5,143 bases of DNA from an uncultured Barnesiella sp. GTDB taxonomy: Bacteria; Bacteroidota; Bacteroidia; Bacteroidales; Barnesiellaceae_A. Where the stretch lies: positions 1 to 5,143 of the forward strand of contig CAJGDT010000132.1 of the NCBI GenBank assembly GCA_904502265.1, in the 5' to 3' direction. The notes beneath the pieces were generated by a model that made no database searches, was not told the origin of the DNA, and saw only the letters and a list, made by a program, of their open reading frames with translations. A program made the translations under genes and the position numbers. Shown piece by piece: positions 4,893 to 5,143 of this stretch. Each line of letters starts with the position of its first letter. Within the stretch, counting starts at the first letter, position 1.

Positions 4893-5143
4893 ATGAAGCA
4901 ACCGATATTTCTTATAGGCTACATGGCGGCGGGTAAGACTTCGCTGGGACGCTTTGCAGCCAAGCGTTTAGGTCGAGAGTTTATCGACCTCGATAAGTAT
5001 ATCGAGGCTCGTTTCAGGCAGAGTATCAGCGAGTTGTTTGCTACGCGTGGCGAGGAGGCGTTTCGTGTTATCGAGCGCAATATGCTGCACGAGGTTGCCG
5101 AGTTTGACAATGTACTCGTTGCCACCGGTGGTGGTACGCCTTG
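4893..5143 (+). CDS. aroK: Shikimate kinase, 5' part (truncated by window end)
   Basis: The open frame from the ATG at 4893 runs off the window after 83 full codons. Shikimate kinase phosphorylates the 3-hydroxyl of shikimate with ATP in the pathway to chorismate and aromatic amino acids; it is a small cytosolic enzyme. The visible part holds the P-loop GYMAAGKTS (9-17, K15, T16), the D32-x-D34 pair in FIDLDKYIE (D34 binds shikimate), R58 in EEAFRVIE (binds the shikimate carboxylate), and the GGG of ATGGGTP (79-81). These fall at nearly the same numbers as in characterised AroK enzymes. The lid and the late arginine lie beyond the window. It is divergent from the RNase HI gene, with 92 bp between the start codons. 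The start is well supported because the P-loop begins at residue 9, as expected. Confidence 0.96.
   Translation, partial: MKQPIFLIGYMAAGKTSLGRFAAKRLGREFIDLDKYIEARFRQSISELFATRGEEAFRVIERNMLHEVAEFDNVLVATGGGTP

Overview
The window looks like a chromosomal piece of a Bacteroidota genome, most likely order Bacteroidales. Two things point there: the gene content (a suf cluster in sufC-sufD-sufS order, a two-domain RNase HI with a viroplasmin-like N-terminus, a small secreted beta-barrel protein), and promoters that fit the Bacteroides consensus TTTG / TAnnTTTG with leaders lacking a clear Shine-Dalgarno. The genus cannot be told from this sequence. Most of the window is ordinary housekeeping DNA. 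No tRNA, rRNA, CRISPR array, insertion sequence or phage gene was seen.

Layout. On the minus strand, positions 2154 down to 1 hold sufC, sufD and the first ten codons of sufS, packed 9 and 2 bases apart: the Fe-S cluster assembly operon. The usual partner sufB is not directly upstream of sufC. Instead there is a 308-bp divergent intergenic region (2155-2462) with a promoter for each side and several short dyads and repeats. On the plus strand from 2463 lies a two-gene unit: a PadR-family regulator and a DUF2812 membrane protein, ending at a strong hairpin (3413-3470). That hairpin also serves the convergent minus-strand unit, an RNase HI gene followed by a small outer-membrane beta-barrel gene. 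At the right edge aroK (shikimate kinase) starts on the plus strand, divergent from the RNase HI gene, with closely packed back-to-back promoters.

How the genes work together. SufC (ATPase) and SufD (scaffold) form the SufBC2D assembly complex with SufB, fed with sulfur by SufS. The PadR and DUF2812 genes probably form a small autoregulated membrane-response unit of unknown trigger. The part most worth a second look is the sufC/padR intergenic region: three 15-bp tandem repeats containing a 7+7 dyad cover almost the whole predicted padR leader, and a separate 25-bp dyad lies in the sufC leader. No clearly new system is evident; these are candidate regulatory elements.
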